14,499 nucleotides of DNA from Spirochaetaceae bacterium (lineage in GTDB: Bacteria; Spirochaetota; Spirochaetia; Treponematales; Breznakiellaceae): assembly GCA_031284085.1 (NCBI GenBank), contig JAITAM010000068.1, positions 1-14,499 of the forward strand, written 5' to 3'. The notes under the pieces were generated by a model, which was not told where the DNA came from, searched no databases, and saw only the letters and a list, made by a program, of their open reading frames with translations. A program made the translations under genes and the position numbers. This document shows, one piece after another, positions 1-6,590 of the stretch (positions are counted from its first letter, which is position 1; every line of letters starts with the position of its first letter).

Positions 1-48
1 GGCCATTGCCGCCTGTATGTTTATTCAATAATATTTTCAAATCTTAAC

Positions 49-77
49 TTGACATTCCTAAAAAGAGAAAATATACT
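49..77 (+). promoter_or_regulatory. Sigma70-type promoter of galM
   Basis: A perfect -35 hexamer TTGACA (49-54) is followed by a 17-bp spacer and the -10 hexamer TATACT (72-77), five of six matches to TATAAT. The predicted transcription start is near 84, which gives a leader of about 22 nt before the ATG at 106. The TTG inside the -35 box is in frame with galM, so an automatic caller could mistake it for a start codon. The promoter makes that start very unlikely. Motif match only; no experimental support. Confidence 0.62.
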
Positions 78-105
78 ACTCAATAAGCGAAAAGGCGCTT
101 GTTTT

Positions 106-1146
106 ATGGATATTACCCGAAAACTTTTTGGCATTCTTTCCTCCGGAAAGGAAGTATTTTTGCATACTATGCAGGCAGGCGATTTGTCCGTGTCGGTCTC
201 GTCTTTAGGCGCAGCATTGACGGCTTTATACGCGCCGGGAAGTCAGGGCCGCACCGATGACGTGCTGCTTGGCTATTCAACGCTTGACTCATGGACGCAC
301 AACAGGACTTTTATGGGAGTCGTTGCCGGCCGCTTTGCAAACCGTATCGCACAAGGACGCTTCTCTCTCGGTGGAAAAACATACCAGTTACGGTGTAATG
401 ATGGAGAAAACAGCCTTCATTCCGGCCCCGGCGGCTTTGATAGGAAGGTTTGGGCAGCAGAAAGCTACCGCGACAAGGACGGCATTTTCCTACGGCTGGA
501 ACTTCACAGTCCGGATGGCGAAGGCGGTTTTCCGGGTGCTATGATCGTTGTTGTTACCTACGGATTATTCCAATCTAACAAACTTTCCATCACCTACGAA
601 GCGCGCAGCGACGCTCTCTGTCCGGTCAATTTGACAAACCACGCCTATTTCAACCTCGAAGGAGAGGGTGAAGGCTCTATTCTTCAGCATGAACTGCTTC
701 TCAACGCCTCTTCATACCTAGAACTTGACGGCGGCAAGATACCCACAGGGAAACTCCTGCCGGTTGCAGGGACGCCTTTTGATTTTAGAGAAAGAAAACG
801 CATAGGCAAGGATATTGAGAAAGTCGGCGGCTACGATCATTGTTTTGCCGTTGACGGCAGCGCAGGAGAGCTGCGCCCGTGCGCACAGGTCTTTGCGCCT
901 AAAAGCGGCCGGATTATGGACGTTTTTACCACTCATCCGGGAGTACAATTTTACACCGGTAACTTTCTTGATGGTATTGAAGGAAAACTTGATTCCGTAT
1001 ACTCGCAATATTCGGGGTTTTGCCTTGAGACGCAGCATTTTCCGGATTCACCTAACAAGCCGTCTTTTCCTGCGGCGCTTGCCGGTCCGGAAAAAGTGTA
1101 TAGAGAAGAGGCGCTCTTTGCGTTCGATGTAGGCAGCAAGCGCTAG
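106..1146 (+). CDS. galM: Aldose 1-epimerase (galactose mutarotase)
   Basis: The 346-residue product should interconvert the alpha and beta anomers of galactose, glucose and related aldoses in the cytoplasm, feeding the Leloir pathway or general sugar uptake. Family hallmarks seen: GRFANRI (Arg80), a first active-site His in ENSLHSGPGGFDRKVW (His105), NHAYFNL with the proposed general acid His179, YDHCF with Asp244, and the C-terminal LETQHFPDSPN with the proposed base Glu308. Length and motif spacing are normal for the family. I chose ATG 106 because a purine-rich AAAGG (91-95) lies upstream and because the promoter at 49-77 overlaps the longer in-frame TTG start. No signal peptide is visible. 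No other galactose genes are in the window, so the physiological sugar cannot be inferred from context. It appears to be transcribed alone; the next gene is 289 bp away. Confidence 0.95.
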   Translation: MDITRKLFGILSSGKEVFLHTMQAGDLSVSVSSLGAALTALYAPGSQGRTDDVLLGYSTLDSWTHNRTFMGVVAGRFANRIAQGRFSLGGKTYQLRCNDGENSLHSGPGGFDRKVWAAESYRDKDGIFLRLELHSPDGEGGFPGAMIVVVTYGLFQSNKLSITYEARSDALCPVNLTNHAYFNLEGEGEGSILQHELLLNASSYLELDGGKIPTGKLLPVAGTPFDFRERKRIGKDIEKVGGYDHCFAVDGSAGELRPCAQVFAPKSGRIMDVFTTHPGVQFYTGNFLDGIEGKLDSVYSQYSGFCLETQHFPDSPNKPSFPAALAGPEKVYREEALFAFDVGSKR

Positions 1147-1435
1147 TATAGAAAAAACAGCCTGCCGGATGGGTAAGGCAAAGGGCCGAATTGTAGAAAA
1201 ACGTAAGGCCATAGTAAAGTAAAAAAGAGAAATATCCGTAAATAAATGAAGCGCTCAAATGGGGCGGTTTGTCTATGAGAAATGGGTAAGCAGTGCAGGG
1301 GAAAACAAGGCAGCCTGTAGTACTGATGCGGTTTTGAGGAAGGAGTAAATACCATCGGGGCTGAAGCTTAGTGCCGCGTCGGCGCCGGCGTGCATTGAAA
1401 CGATTGAAATAAACAGATAAACAAGAGGAGCTGTA
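1147..1435. other. Non-coding gap between galM and the V-ATPase operon
   Basis: I find no credible gene in these 289 bp. The stretch contains overlapping GC palindromes, CGGCGCCG (1380-1387) and CGCCGGCG (1383-1390), and ends in the strong Shine-Dalgarno AAGAGGAG (1423-1430) for atpE. No strong terminator follows galM. The best promoter-like pair (TTGTAG 1191-1196, TAAAGT 1215-1220, 18-bp spacer) is weak and I do not call it. The operon promoter presumably lies here but may use a divergent sequence. Reading frames on the minus strand across this gap have no recognisable protein character. Confidence 0.6.
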
Positions 1436-2050
1436 ATGGATATTCAATTACAAGAACTTATCGACAAAATAAAGAAAGAGGGGATAGAAGCTACGCAAGC
1501 GGAAGTCGCCCGGCAAAAAGCGCAGGCCGAAGCGGAGGCGCAAAGCATTATTGAGGCCGCTAAAAAAGAAGCGGAGGATATAATTGCCAAAGGCAAAGCC
1601 GATGCCGATCGTTCGCAAGCTGCCGGAAAGGCTGCTTTGGAGCAGGCGTCGCGCAATTTGATCCTAGCTTTCAAGGTGGAAATTGAGAACCTTTTAGGGA
1701 AGCTTATTCGCCAAGAATTGAGTTCTTCCTATACTGTCGATGTTTTGAAAGTTACCTTGCCGGATTTGCTTAAAGCGTGGGCAGCCGCACAGAGCGACAA
1801 TGTGGACTTGATTGTAAGTGAGAGTGATTTGCAAAAATTGCAGAACTTTTTCAATGAAAAGATCGATGCGCAGTTGAAAAAAGGTATCACGCTCAAATCA
1901 AGCCGGAATATAGGAGCCGGTTTCCATATTGCAGCTAAAGACGGCTCTGCATATTATGATTTTTCGGATGAGGCGGTTGCCGAAATGCTTGCAGGGTATC
2001 TCAATCCTCGTTTGGCGGAAATCCTCAAAACAACGGTGAAAAAAGGATAA
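1436..2050 (+). CDS. atpE: V-type ATPase subunit E (peripheral stalk)
   Basis: The 204-residue protein is the peripheral-stalk (stator) subunit that links the V1 head to membrane subunit I. Residues about 5-85 are a long Ala/Lys/Glu/Gln-rich coiled coil with repeated AEA and KKEAE-type heptads. The C-terminal half is a compact mixed domain (from about LLGKLIRQEL on) that in homologues binds the top of the A3B3 head. Length and start (MDIQLQELIDKIKKEG) match my recollection of spirochaetal AtpE. The ATG follows AAGAGGAG by 5 nt. It is the first gene of the operon and only 3 nt separate it from the next gene, so the two are probably translationally coupled. No subunit G partner gene is visible, which raises the question of what pairs with this coiled coil. 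Confidence 0.9.
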   Translation: MDIQLQELIDKIKKEGIEATQAEVARQKAQAEAEAQSIIEAAKKEAEDIIAKGKADADRSQAAGKAALEQASRNLILAFKVEIENLLGKLIRQELSSSYTVDVLKVTLPDLLKAWAAAQSDNVDLIVSESDLQKLQNFFNEKIDAQLKKGITLKSSRNIGAGFHIAAKDGSAYYDFSDEAVAEMLAGYLNPRLAEILKTTVKKG

Positions 2051-2053
2051 GCG

Positions 2054-2569
2054 GTGGCATACTATTATTTGGCATCACAACTTCCATACCTTGTCTATGG
2101 GCAGCCGGCGCCTTTTTCTTCGGCTGTGTTTAAGGATATGTGTCATGTTAAGCTTTCCAAAGTAGATCTTGCGCAGCTTGATTTTTGCGTCCTTGATCCG
2201 GCAGCGGATATACCTGTTTCTTCGTTTATTAGTAAATGGTATACATGGGAAAGTGCGCTGCGCCTTAATCTTGCGCGTTATCGAGCAATTCGGCTTAAAC
2301 GTGATACACCGGAGCCTCCGGCTTATCCTGCCGATGCATCTGCGCTTGCAAAACAGGCTGTTTCTATCGAATCTCCTTTGGAAGCCGAGCTATTTTTGGA
2401 CGAAGCGCGGTGGAAGGTAATAGAGTCGCTGCAAGGTTTGCAATATTTTCATGTTAATACTATTTATGCCTATCTTCTTAAACTACTCCTTATGGAACGG
2501 CGGACGGCTTTTGCTATGGAAGAAGGTTTTGCAGAATATAAAAGGCTTTATGCGGTTATACGCGGATAG
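2054..2569 (+). CDS. V-ATPase operon-associated DUF2764-like protein
   Basis: This 171-residue protein of undetermined function sits between subunits E and A, the position of T. pallidum TP0425 and chlamydial CT309-type proteins (family assignment from memory of DUF2764/PF10962). Seen: an aromatic N-terminus MAYYYLASQLPYLVYG, a central WYTWESALRLNLARYRAIRL helix, a proline-rich linker (PEPPAYP), SPLEAELFLDEARWKVIESL, and a C-terminal helix rich in Leu and Tyr. There is no signal peptide or clear membrane segment. The start is GTG 2054, with AAAGGA at 2042-2047 overlapping the end of atpE; no upstream in-frame alternative fits. The operon lacks an obvious subunit C (AC39/NtpC) or F gene, so a connector or stalk role is a reasonable inference, but it is unproven. 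Confidence 0.85.
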   Translation: MAYYYLASQLPYLVYGQPAPFSSAVFKDMCHVKLSKVDLAQLDFCVLDPAADIPVSSFISKWYTWESALRLNLARYRAIRLKRDTPEPPAYPADASALAKQAVSIESPLEAELFLDEARWKVIESLQGLQYFHVNTIYAYLLKLLLMERRTAFAMEEGFAEYKRLYAVIRG

Positions 2570-2572
2570 GTT

Positions 2573-2596
2573 GTAGATTTGGTTCCTAAAATCTAC
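2573..2596 (+). promoter_or_regulatory. 8-bp perfect hairpin upstream of atpA
   Basis: GTAGATTT (2573-2580) and AAATCTAC (2589-2596) are exact inverted repeats around an 8-nt loop, filling most of the 54-nt gap between the DUF2764 gene and atpA. The stem is AT-rich and is followed by TATCTATTTTA, not a clean T-run, so it is a poor intrinsic terminator. It could be an mRNA stability or processing element that separates the catalytic-subunit cistron from the upstream genes. The function is inferred only. Confidence 0.45.
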
Positions 2597-2623
2597 TATC
2601 TATTTTAATAATGGAGTTTTACA

Positions 2624-4354
2624 ATGATCGGAACAAAAGGAATAGTAGTCGCCGTTAACGGCAATATGGTGAGTGCCAAATGCGACGGAATCGTTTCTAT
2701 GAACGAAGTCGGTTTTGTTAATGTAGCTGACAAAAAACTTAAAAGCGAGGTTATCCGTATCCGCGGCGACATTGCTCAGTTACAAGTATTTGAAATTACT
2801 AAAGGCATAGCTATAGGTGATATAGTTGAATTCTCCGGCGATATGTTGGCAGTTGAGTTGGGGCCTGGGCTTTTAGGACAGGTTTTTGACGGACTCCAGA
2901 ATCCACTTCCACAGCTTGCTGAAAAGGCTGGTTACTTTCTTGAGCGGGGCGTTTACCTTGATGCTTTGCGGGTTGATAAAAAATGGGATTTTACCCCAGT
3001 AGTAAAGGCGGGTGATAGCGTTGAGCGAGGCGATACGCTTGGAACCGTGTTGGAAGGTGCTTTTGTTCATCGGATTATGGTGCCTTTTAACCGGTATGGT
3101 GCCTATACAGTTGATTCCATTGCGCCGGCCGGTTCTTATACCGTGCGCGATACTATAGCTACTTTGCAAGACGAGCGTGGTACTTCTATTCCGGTAAGTC
3201 TATCTTTTAGGTGGCCGGTTAAACGGCCGGTTGATGCTTTTGAAGAACGCCTTAAACCGGAAGAGCCTATGGTAACTCGTATCCGGCTTATTGATACTTT
3301 TTTTCCAGTGGCACGAGGCGGTACTTATTGTATTCCCGGTCCTTTTGGCGCGGGGAAAACCGTGCTGCAACAAGTTACGAGTCGGCATGCTGATGTCGAT
3401 ATTGTAATTTTAGCGGCGTGCGGTGAGCGTGCCGGTGAAGTTGTTGAAACGCTCAAGGAATTTCCGGCACTCACCGACCCGAAAACTGGTAGATCCCTTA
3501 TGGAAAGAACGGTCATTATTTGTAATACTTCGTCTATGCCGGTTGCAGCGCGTGAAGCATCTGTGTACACAGCCGTTACCTTAGCGGAGTACTACCGGCA
3601 GATGGGCTTGCATATCCTACTCCTTGCCGATTCAACAAGCCGGTGGGCGCAGGCAATGCGTGAAATGTCCGGTCGTCTTGAGGAGATTCCCGGCGAGGAA
3701 GCTTTCCCCGCTTATCTTGAATCAACTATTGCTGCTTTCTATGAGCGTGCTGGATTGGTTCGTCTCCGTGATGGTTCCATAGGTTCTGTTACCATAGGTG
3801 GAACGGTAAGTCCGGCTGGTGGTAATTTTGAAGAGCCGGTTACTCAGGCGACACTTAAAGTTGTTGGTGCCTTTCATGGACTTTCACGTGAACGCTCCGA
3901 TGCCCGTAAATATCCGGCAATTCATCCGCTTGAGTCGTGGTCAAAGTACAAAGGGATCATTCCAGCCGATCAAGTGCAGTATGCCCACAATTTTATGATA
4001 CGTGGTAGTGAAGTTGAACAGATGATGAAAGTTGTTGGTGAAGAAGGTACTAGCCTTGATGATTATATTGTGTATCTAAAAGGCGATTTTTTGGACGCGG
4101 TGTACTTTCAGCAAGATTCATTTAGTACCGTCGATGCAGCAGCTTCGCCAGAACGGCAACGTTATATATTTGCCATTGTTTTGGATATTTTGGGGAAAAA
4201 TTTCCGATTTGCTGATAAAAATGAAGCACGTGGTTGGTTCAACCGGTTACGGCAGCGCTTCCTTGATTATAATGGTGTCGAATGGCAAAGCAAGGAATTT
4301 GTTGTACAAGAAAAAGAGATTAAAGCTGTGGTAGCAGAGCAAAGTTCTTTCTGA
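2624..4354 (+). CDS. atpA: V-type ATPase catalytic subunit A
   Basis: The 576-residue catalytic subunit alternates with B in the V1 hexamer and hydrolyses or makes ATP. Seen in order: an N-terminal beta-barrel (about 1-70); the A-specific non-homologous insert (about 110-185); Walker A GPFGAGKT (239-246); the catalytic glutamate in GERAGE (Glu268); a Walker B-like LLLADSTSRWAQA around residues 332-344, with the conserved PGEEAFPAYL shortly after; and a C-terminal helical domain. The GPFGAGKT form (Pro and Ala in place of the usual GAFGCGKT) resembles, as I recall, chlamydial and treponemal A subunits. ATG 2624 follows GGAG (2613-2616) by 7 nt. The protein has full length with no frame disruption. 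It is preceded by a hairpin and followed by a gap bracketed by a long inverted repeat. Confidence 0.97.
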   Translation: MIGTKGIVVAVNGNMVSAKCDGIVSMNEVGFVNVADKKLKSEVIRIRGDIAQLQVFEITKGIAIGDIVEFSGDMLAVELGPGLLGQVFDGLQNPLPQLAEKAGYFLERGVYLDALRVDKKWDFTPVVKAGDSVERGDTLGTVLEGAFVHRIMVPFNRYGAYTVDSIAPAGSYTVRDTIATLQDERGTSIPVSLSFRWPVKRPVDAFEERLKPEEPMVTRIRLIDTFFPVARGGTYCIPGPFGAGKTVLQQVTSRHADVDIVILAACGERAGEVVETLKEFPALTDPKTGRSLMERTVIICNTSSMPVAAREASVYTAVTLAEYYRQMGLHILLLADSTSRWAQAMREMSGRLEEIPGEEAFPAYLESTIAAFYERAGLVRLRDGSIGSVTIGGTVSPAGGNFEEPVTQATLKVVGAFHGLSRERSDARKYPAIHPLESWSKYKGIIPADQVQYAHNFMIRGSEVEQMMKVVGEEGTSLDDYIVYLKGDFLDAVYFQQDSFSTVDAAASPERQRYIFAIVLDILGKNFRFADKNEARGWFNRLRQRFLDYNGVEWQSKEFVVQEKEIKAVVAEQSSF

Positions 4355-4432
4355 GTTTTCCATAGTGTATTGTGTGCTTTTTATGATTTTATTTATGATA
4401 AGTTGGCGGATATTAGATAGTATGGAAAATTC
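4353..4432 (+). repeat. 12-bp inverted repeat bracketing the atpA-atpB gap
   Basis: GAGTTTTCCATA (4353-4364, starting inside the atpA stop codon) is complementary to TATGGAAAATTC (4421-4432). In RNA this gives 12 pairs with a single G-U wobble, closing a 56-nt loop. The loop contains two direct copies of TTTATGAT. The structure lies wholly between the two genes and leaves the atpB ribosome site AAAGGTGG (4455-4462) free. A role in RNA processing or stabilisation of the A and B messages is inferred; it does not look like an intrinsic terminator. Confidence 0.5.
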
Positions 4433-4468
4433 CCAATTATACGGTTAAAATGGTAAAGGTGGATTCTT

Positions 4469-5764
4469 ATGAAGAAGGTATACAGCAAAATCGAATCTAT
4501 TACTGGTAGCGTAATTACTGTCAGAGCTGACGGGGTGCGGTACGGTGACTTGGCGGAAGTAGACACAGTATTTGGTACTTCACTTGCAGAAGTTAATCGG
4601 CTTGATAACGGTTTAGTATCATTGCAGGTATTTGCCGGTGGACGAGGTATTTCCACCGGTGATACAGTACGTTTTTTAGGACGCCCTATGCATGTGAGTT
4701 TCTCTGAAAATCTTATGGGGCGGGTGTTTTCCGGATCAGGCCTCCCGCGTGATAAGGGGCCGGCTTTACATGAGAATATGATTCCCATAGGAGGTCCGTC
4801 AGTTAATCCATCTCAGCGTATTATACCGCGCCGGATGATACACACTGGAATTCCTATGATCGATCTGTTTAATACCTTAGTTGTTTCCCAAAAGCTGCCG
4901 ATCTTTTCGGTTTCCGGCGAGCCTTATAATCAACTTCTTGCACGAATAGCAATGCAGGCGCAAGTTGATGTGATCGTCCTCGGTGGTATGGGACTCAAGT
5001 ACGATGATTATCTTTTCTTTAAGGATACTTTAGAAGAGGGTGGCGCCTTATCGCGTACTGTGATGTTTATTCACACAGCATCGGACCCTACAGTTGAATG
5101 TTTGATGATACCGGATATGTCCCTCGCTGTTGCCGAACAATTCGCTTTGCAGGATAAAGATGTGCTGGTTTTATTAACTGATATGACTAATTTTGCTGAT
5201 GCTATGAAAGAAATTTCTATTATTCAAGAACAGGTGCCATCTAATCGTGGTTACCCGGGTGATTTATATAGCCAACTGGCTTCCCGCTATGAAAAGGCTG
5301 TTGATTTTAGTACGGCCGGTTCTATTACAGTCCTTGGTGTTACTACTATGCCCGGTGACGATGTAACGCATCCGGTGCCGGATAACACCGGTTATATTAC
5401 CGAAGGGCAGTATTACCTTAAAGGTGGACGTATTGAGCCTTTCGGTTCATTATCCCGTCTTAAACAGCAAGTTAACGGTAGAACTCGTGCTGATCACCGT
5501 GCTATTATGGACGGTATGATCAAACTCTATGCAGCATACAAAGATACTCTTGAAAAGAAATCTATGGGTTTTATTATGACTGCATGGGATGAAAAATTAC
5601 TCAAATATGGTGTTGCTTTTGAAAAGCAGATGATGGATCTTTCAGTTAATATTCCTTTGGAACGTGCTCTTGACCTTGGCTGGGAAATACTTGCCGATTG
5701 TTTTAATCCTGAAGAAACTGGCCTTCGTTCAGAACTGATCAATAAATTTTGGCCGAAGAAATAA
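4469..5764 (+). CDS. atpB: V-type ATPase subunit B (non-catalytic nucleotide-binding)
   Basis: The 431-residue subunit alternates with A in the V1 head and carries the non-catalytic nucleotide sites. Seen: an N-terminal barrel (about 1-75, [17 protein letters not shown]); [15 protein letters not shown] (146-160) in place of a Walker A, as expected for B subunits, where the P-loop is degenerate; [17 protein letters not shown] (about 234-250), the family-typical segment; and [21 protein letters not shown] (about 257-277), the segment containing the A/B interface arginine. The SGEPYN version differs from the textbook SGLPHN and, from memory, is shared with chlamydial and treponemal homologues. 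ATG 4469 follows AAAGGTGG with normal spacing. The gene is separated from atpA by 114 bp and from atpD by 223 bp, both unusually wide for such an operon. Confidence 0.97.
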   Translation: MKKVYSKIESITGSVITVRADGVRYGDLAEVDTVFGTSLAEVNRLDNGLVSLQVFAGGRGISTGDTVRFLGRPMHVSFSENLMGRVFSGSGLPRDKGPALHENMIPIGGPSVNPSQRIIPRRMIHTGIPMIDLFNTLVVSQKLPIFSVSGEPYNQLLARIAMQAQVDVIVLGGMGLKYDDYLFFKDTLEEGGALSRTVMFIHTASDPTVECLMIPDMSLAVAEQFALQDKDVLVLLTDMTNFADAMKEISIIQEQVPSNRGYPGDLYSQLASRYEKAVDFSTAGSITVLGVTTMPGDDVTHPVPDNTGYITEGQYYLKGGRIEPFGSLSRLKQQVNGRTRADHRAIMDGMIKLYAAYKDTLEKKSMGFIMTAWDEKLLKYGVAFEKQMMDLSVNIPLERALDLGWEILADCFNPEETGLRSELINKFWPKK

Positions 5765-5767
5765 AAG

Positions 5768-5789
5768 TTTTTTATAAAAAATGTTTTTT
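5768..5789 (+). terminator. AT-only palindrome plus T-run after atpB
   Basis: TTTTTTATAAAAAA (5768-5781) is a perfect 14-bp palindrome that starts 3 nt after the atpB stop, followed by TG and six T (5784-5789). The layout resembles an intrinsic terminator or partial attenuator, but the stem has no G-C pair and almost no loop, so termination would be inefficient at best. It may reduce read-through into the downstream stalk and membrane genes, or simply be AT-rich intergenic DNA. Confidence 0.3.
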
Positions 5790-5828
5790 ACTGGAAAGAT
5801 ACTAATAATTTTTATGTATTTAACCAGC

Positions 5829-5833
5829 GGAGG
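5829..5833 (+). promoter_or_regulatory. Perfect GGAGG ribosome site of the 25-codon reading frame
   Basis: GGAGG sits 8 nt before the ATG at 5842 in otherwise AT-rich intergenic DNA. It cannot serve atpD, whose GTG is 155 nt downstream and has its own weaker TGAGG (5975-5979). It is one of the strongest Shine-Dalgarno matches in the window and is the main reason to take the small frame seriously. Confidence 0.6.
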
Positions 5834-5841
5834 ATTTGTAT

Positions 5842-5919
5842 ATGACAATACAAAAGTATGAGTTTCGTTATCGTTTTGAGGGGATATTTTTTGGGGGTCT
5901 TGAGATTTTACTAAAATGA
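5842..5919 (+). CDS. Candidate 25-residue small protein or leader peptide between atpB and atpD
   Basis: ATG 5842 to TGA 5917-5919 encodes 25 residues. The N-terminal half is aromatic and basic (MTIQKYEFRYRFEG) and the C-terminal half hydrophobic (IFFGGLEILLK). I recognise no family. Evidence for translation is the GGAGG at 5829-5833 with 8-nt spacing and the position inside an unusually wide 223-bp gap of a conserved operon. Evidence against is the short length and the lack of any homology information. The frame ends 14 nt before a 7-bp hairpin and contains one half of an alternative pairing, so a leader peptide that controls atpD-I-K is one reading. A small membrane-associated V-ATPase accessory peptide is another, and a chance frame is a third. 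Confidence 0.4.
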   Translation: MTIQKYEFRYRFEGIFFGGLEILLK

Positions 5920-5956
5920 GACTTTTCATCAGAAATATCTTGATTGGGGATATTTT
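5880..5956 (+). promoter_or_regulatory. Direct repeat with mutually exclusive stems upstream of atpD
   Basis: GGGGATATTTT occurs twice, at 5880-5890 (inside the 25-codon frame) and 5946-5956. The segment AAATATC (5933-5939) can pair perfectly with GATATTT of the second copy (5949-5955, 9-nt loop) or with the same heptamer of the first copy (5883-5889). Only one pairing is possible at a time, and the upstream option would be blocked by ribosomes on the small frame. This is attenuator-like geometry, but no T-run follows, so any effect would be on translation or RNA decay rather than classical termination. It is a structural prediction from reading alone. Confidence 0.35.
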
Positions 5957-5987
5957 AGCTAAGCTGTAATTAATATGAGGCTGGACT

Positions 5988-6590
5988 GTGGCAAAAATCA
6001 AACTGACTAAAAATGAGCTGAAAAAGCAAAAAGATGCACTCAAAATGTTCCGGCGCTATCTGCCAACATTGATGTTGAAGAAACAGCAATTACAGGCAGA
6101 GATCCGGACCACTGAAGTGCGGATCCGCGAATTGCAACAACAAAAACAATACCTTGATGATTCGTTTAAAATATGGACTGCAGTTTTTGGTGAAAAAGCG
6201 GTATTTAGTCCCGGTATTCTTACTATCAGCCGGGTGAAAACTACACAAGGAAATATTGCCGGTGTTTCTATACCGATTTTTGAAGGTGCTGACTTTGAAA
6301 TTGCCGCTTACGATTTAGTACATACAGCTCTCTGGCTTGATGCGGCAGTTAACCGGATGAAACAGGTCTTATTGCTTGACTTAGAAACACAAACGCTGGA
6401 AGAACAACGCTGTGCATTAGATCAAGAATTACGAATAACAACTCAGCGAGTTAATCTTTTTGAAAAGGTAAAGATACCAGAAACACGTGGAAATATAAAG
6501 AAGATTCAGATTTTCTTAGGCGATCAGCAGACTGCTGCCGTAGTACGCGGCAAGATTGCCAAACGAGGTATGGAGAGGGTAGTCGAATGA
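5988..6590 (+). CDS. atpD: V-type ATPase subunit D (central rotor shaft)
   Basis: The 200-residue central-stalk subunit rotates inside the A3B3 head and connects to the membrane rotor. Family hallmarks are at both ends: LTKNELKKQKDALKMFRRYLPTL near the N-terminus and VNLFEKVKIPETRGNIKKI with GDQQTAAVVRGKIAKR at the C-terminus. These form the long antiparallel coiled coil, with a small globular middle (about 60-120). The start is GTG 5988 with TGAGG (5975-5979); the ATG at 5974 is out of frame. The stop overlaps the start of atpI by ATGA (4 bp), implying translational coupling. No subunit F gene is seen next to it, although D and F normally form the shaft together. Confidence 0.95.
   Translation: MAKIKLTKNELKKQKDALKMFRRYLPTLMLKKQQLQAEIRTTEVRIRELQQQKQYLDDSFKIWTAVFGEKAVFSPGILTISRVKTTQGNIAGVSIPIFEGADFEIAAYDLVHTALWLDAAVNRMKQVLLLDLETQTLEEQRCALDQELRITTQRVNLFEKVKIPETRGNIKKIQIFLGDQQTAAVVRGKIAKRGMERVVE

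Noticed and set aside
1191..1220. Possible promoter TTGTAG-N18-TAAAGT for the ATPase operon
   Set aside because: Only three and four of six consensus matches with non-optimal spacing; such pairs are common by chance in AT-rich DNA.
1371..1412. 13-codon GTG frame with an Arg-rich product before atpE
   Set aside because: It has no ribosome site in range. The arginines come from a GC palindrome read in one frame, and the length is within chance expectation.
5729..6043. Minus-strand 104-codon frame across the atpB-atpD gap
   Set aside because: It overlaps the ends of two conserved genes and has low-complexity, AT-driven composition (Ile/Phe/Lys/Ser). The + strand small frame has far better translation signals.
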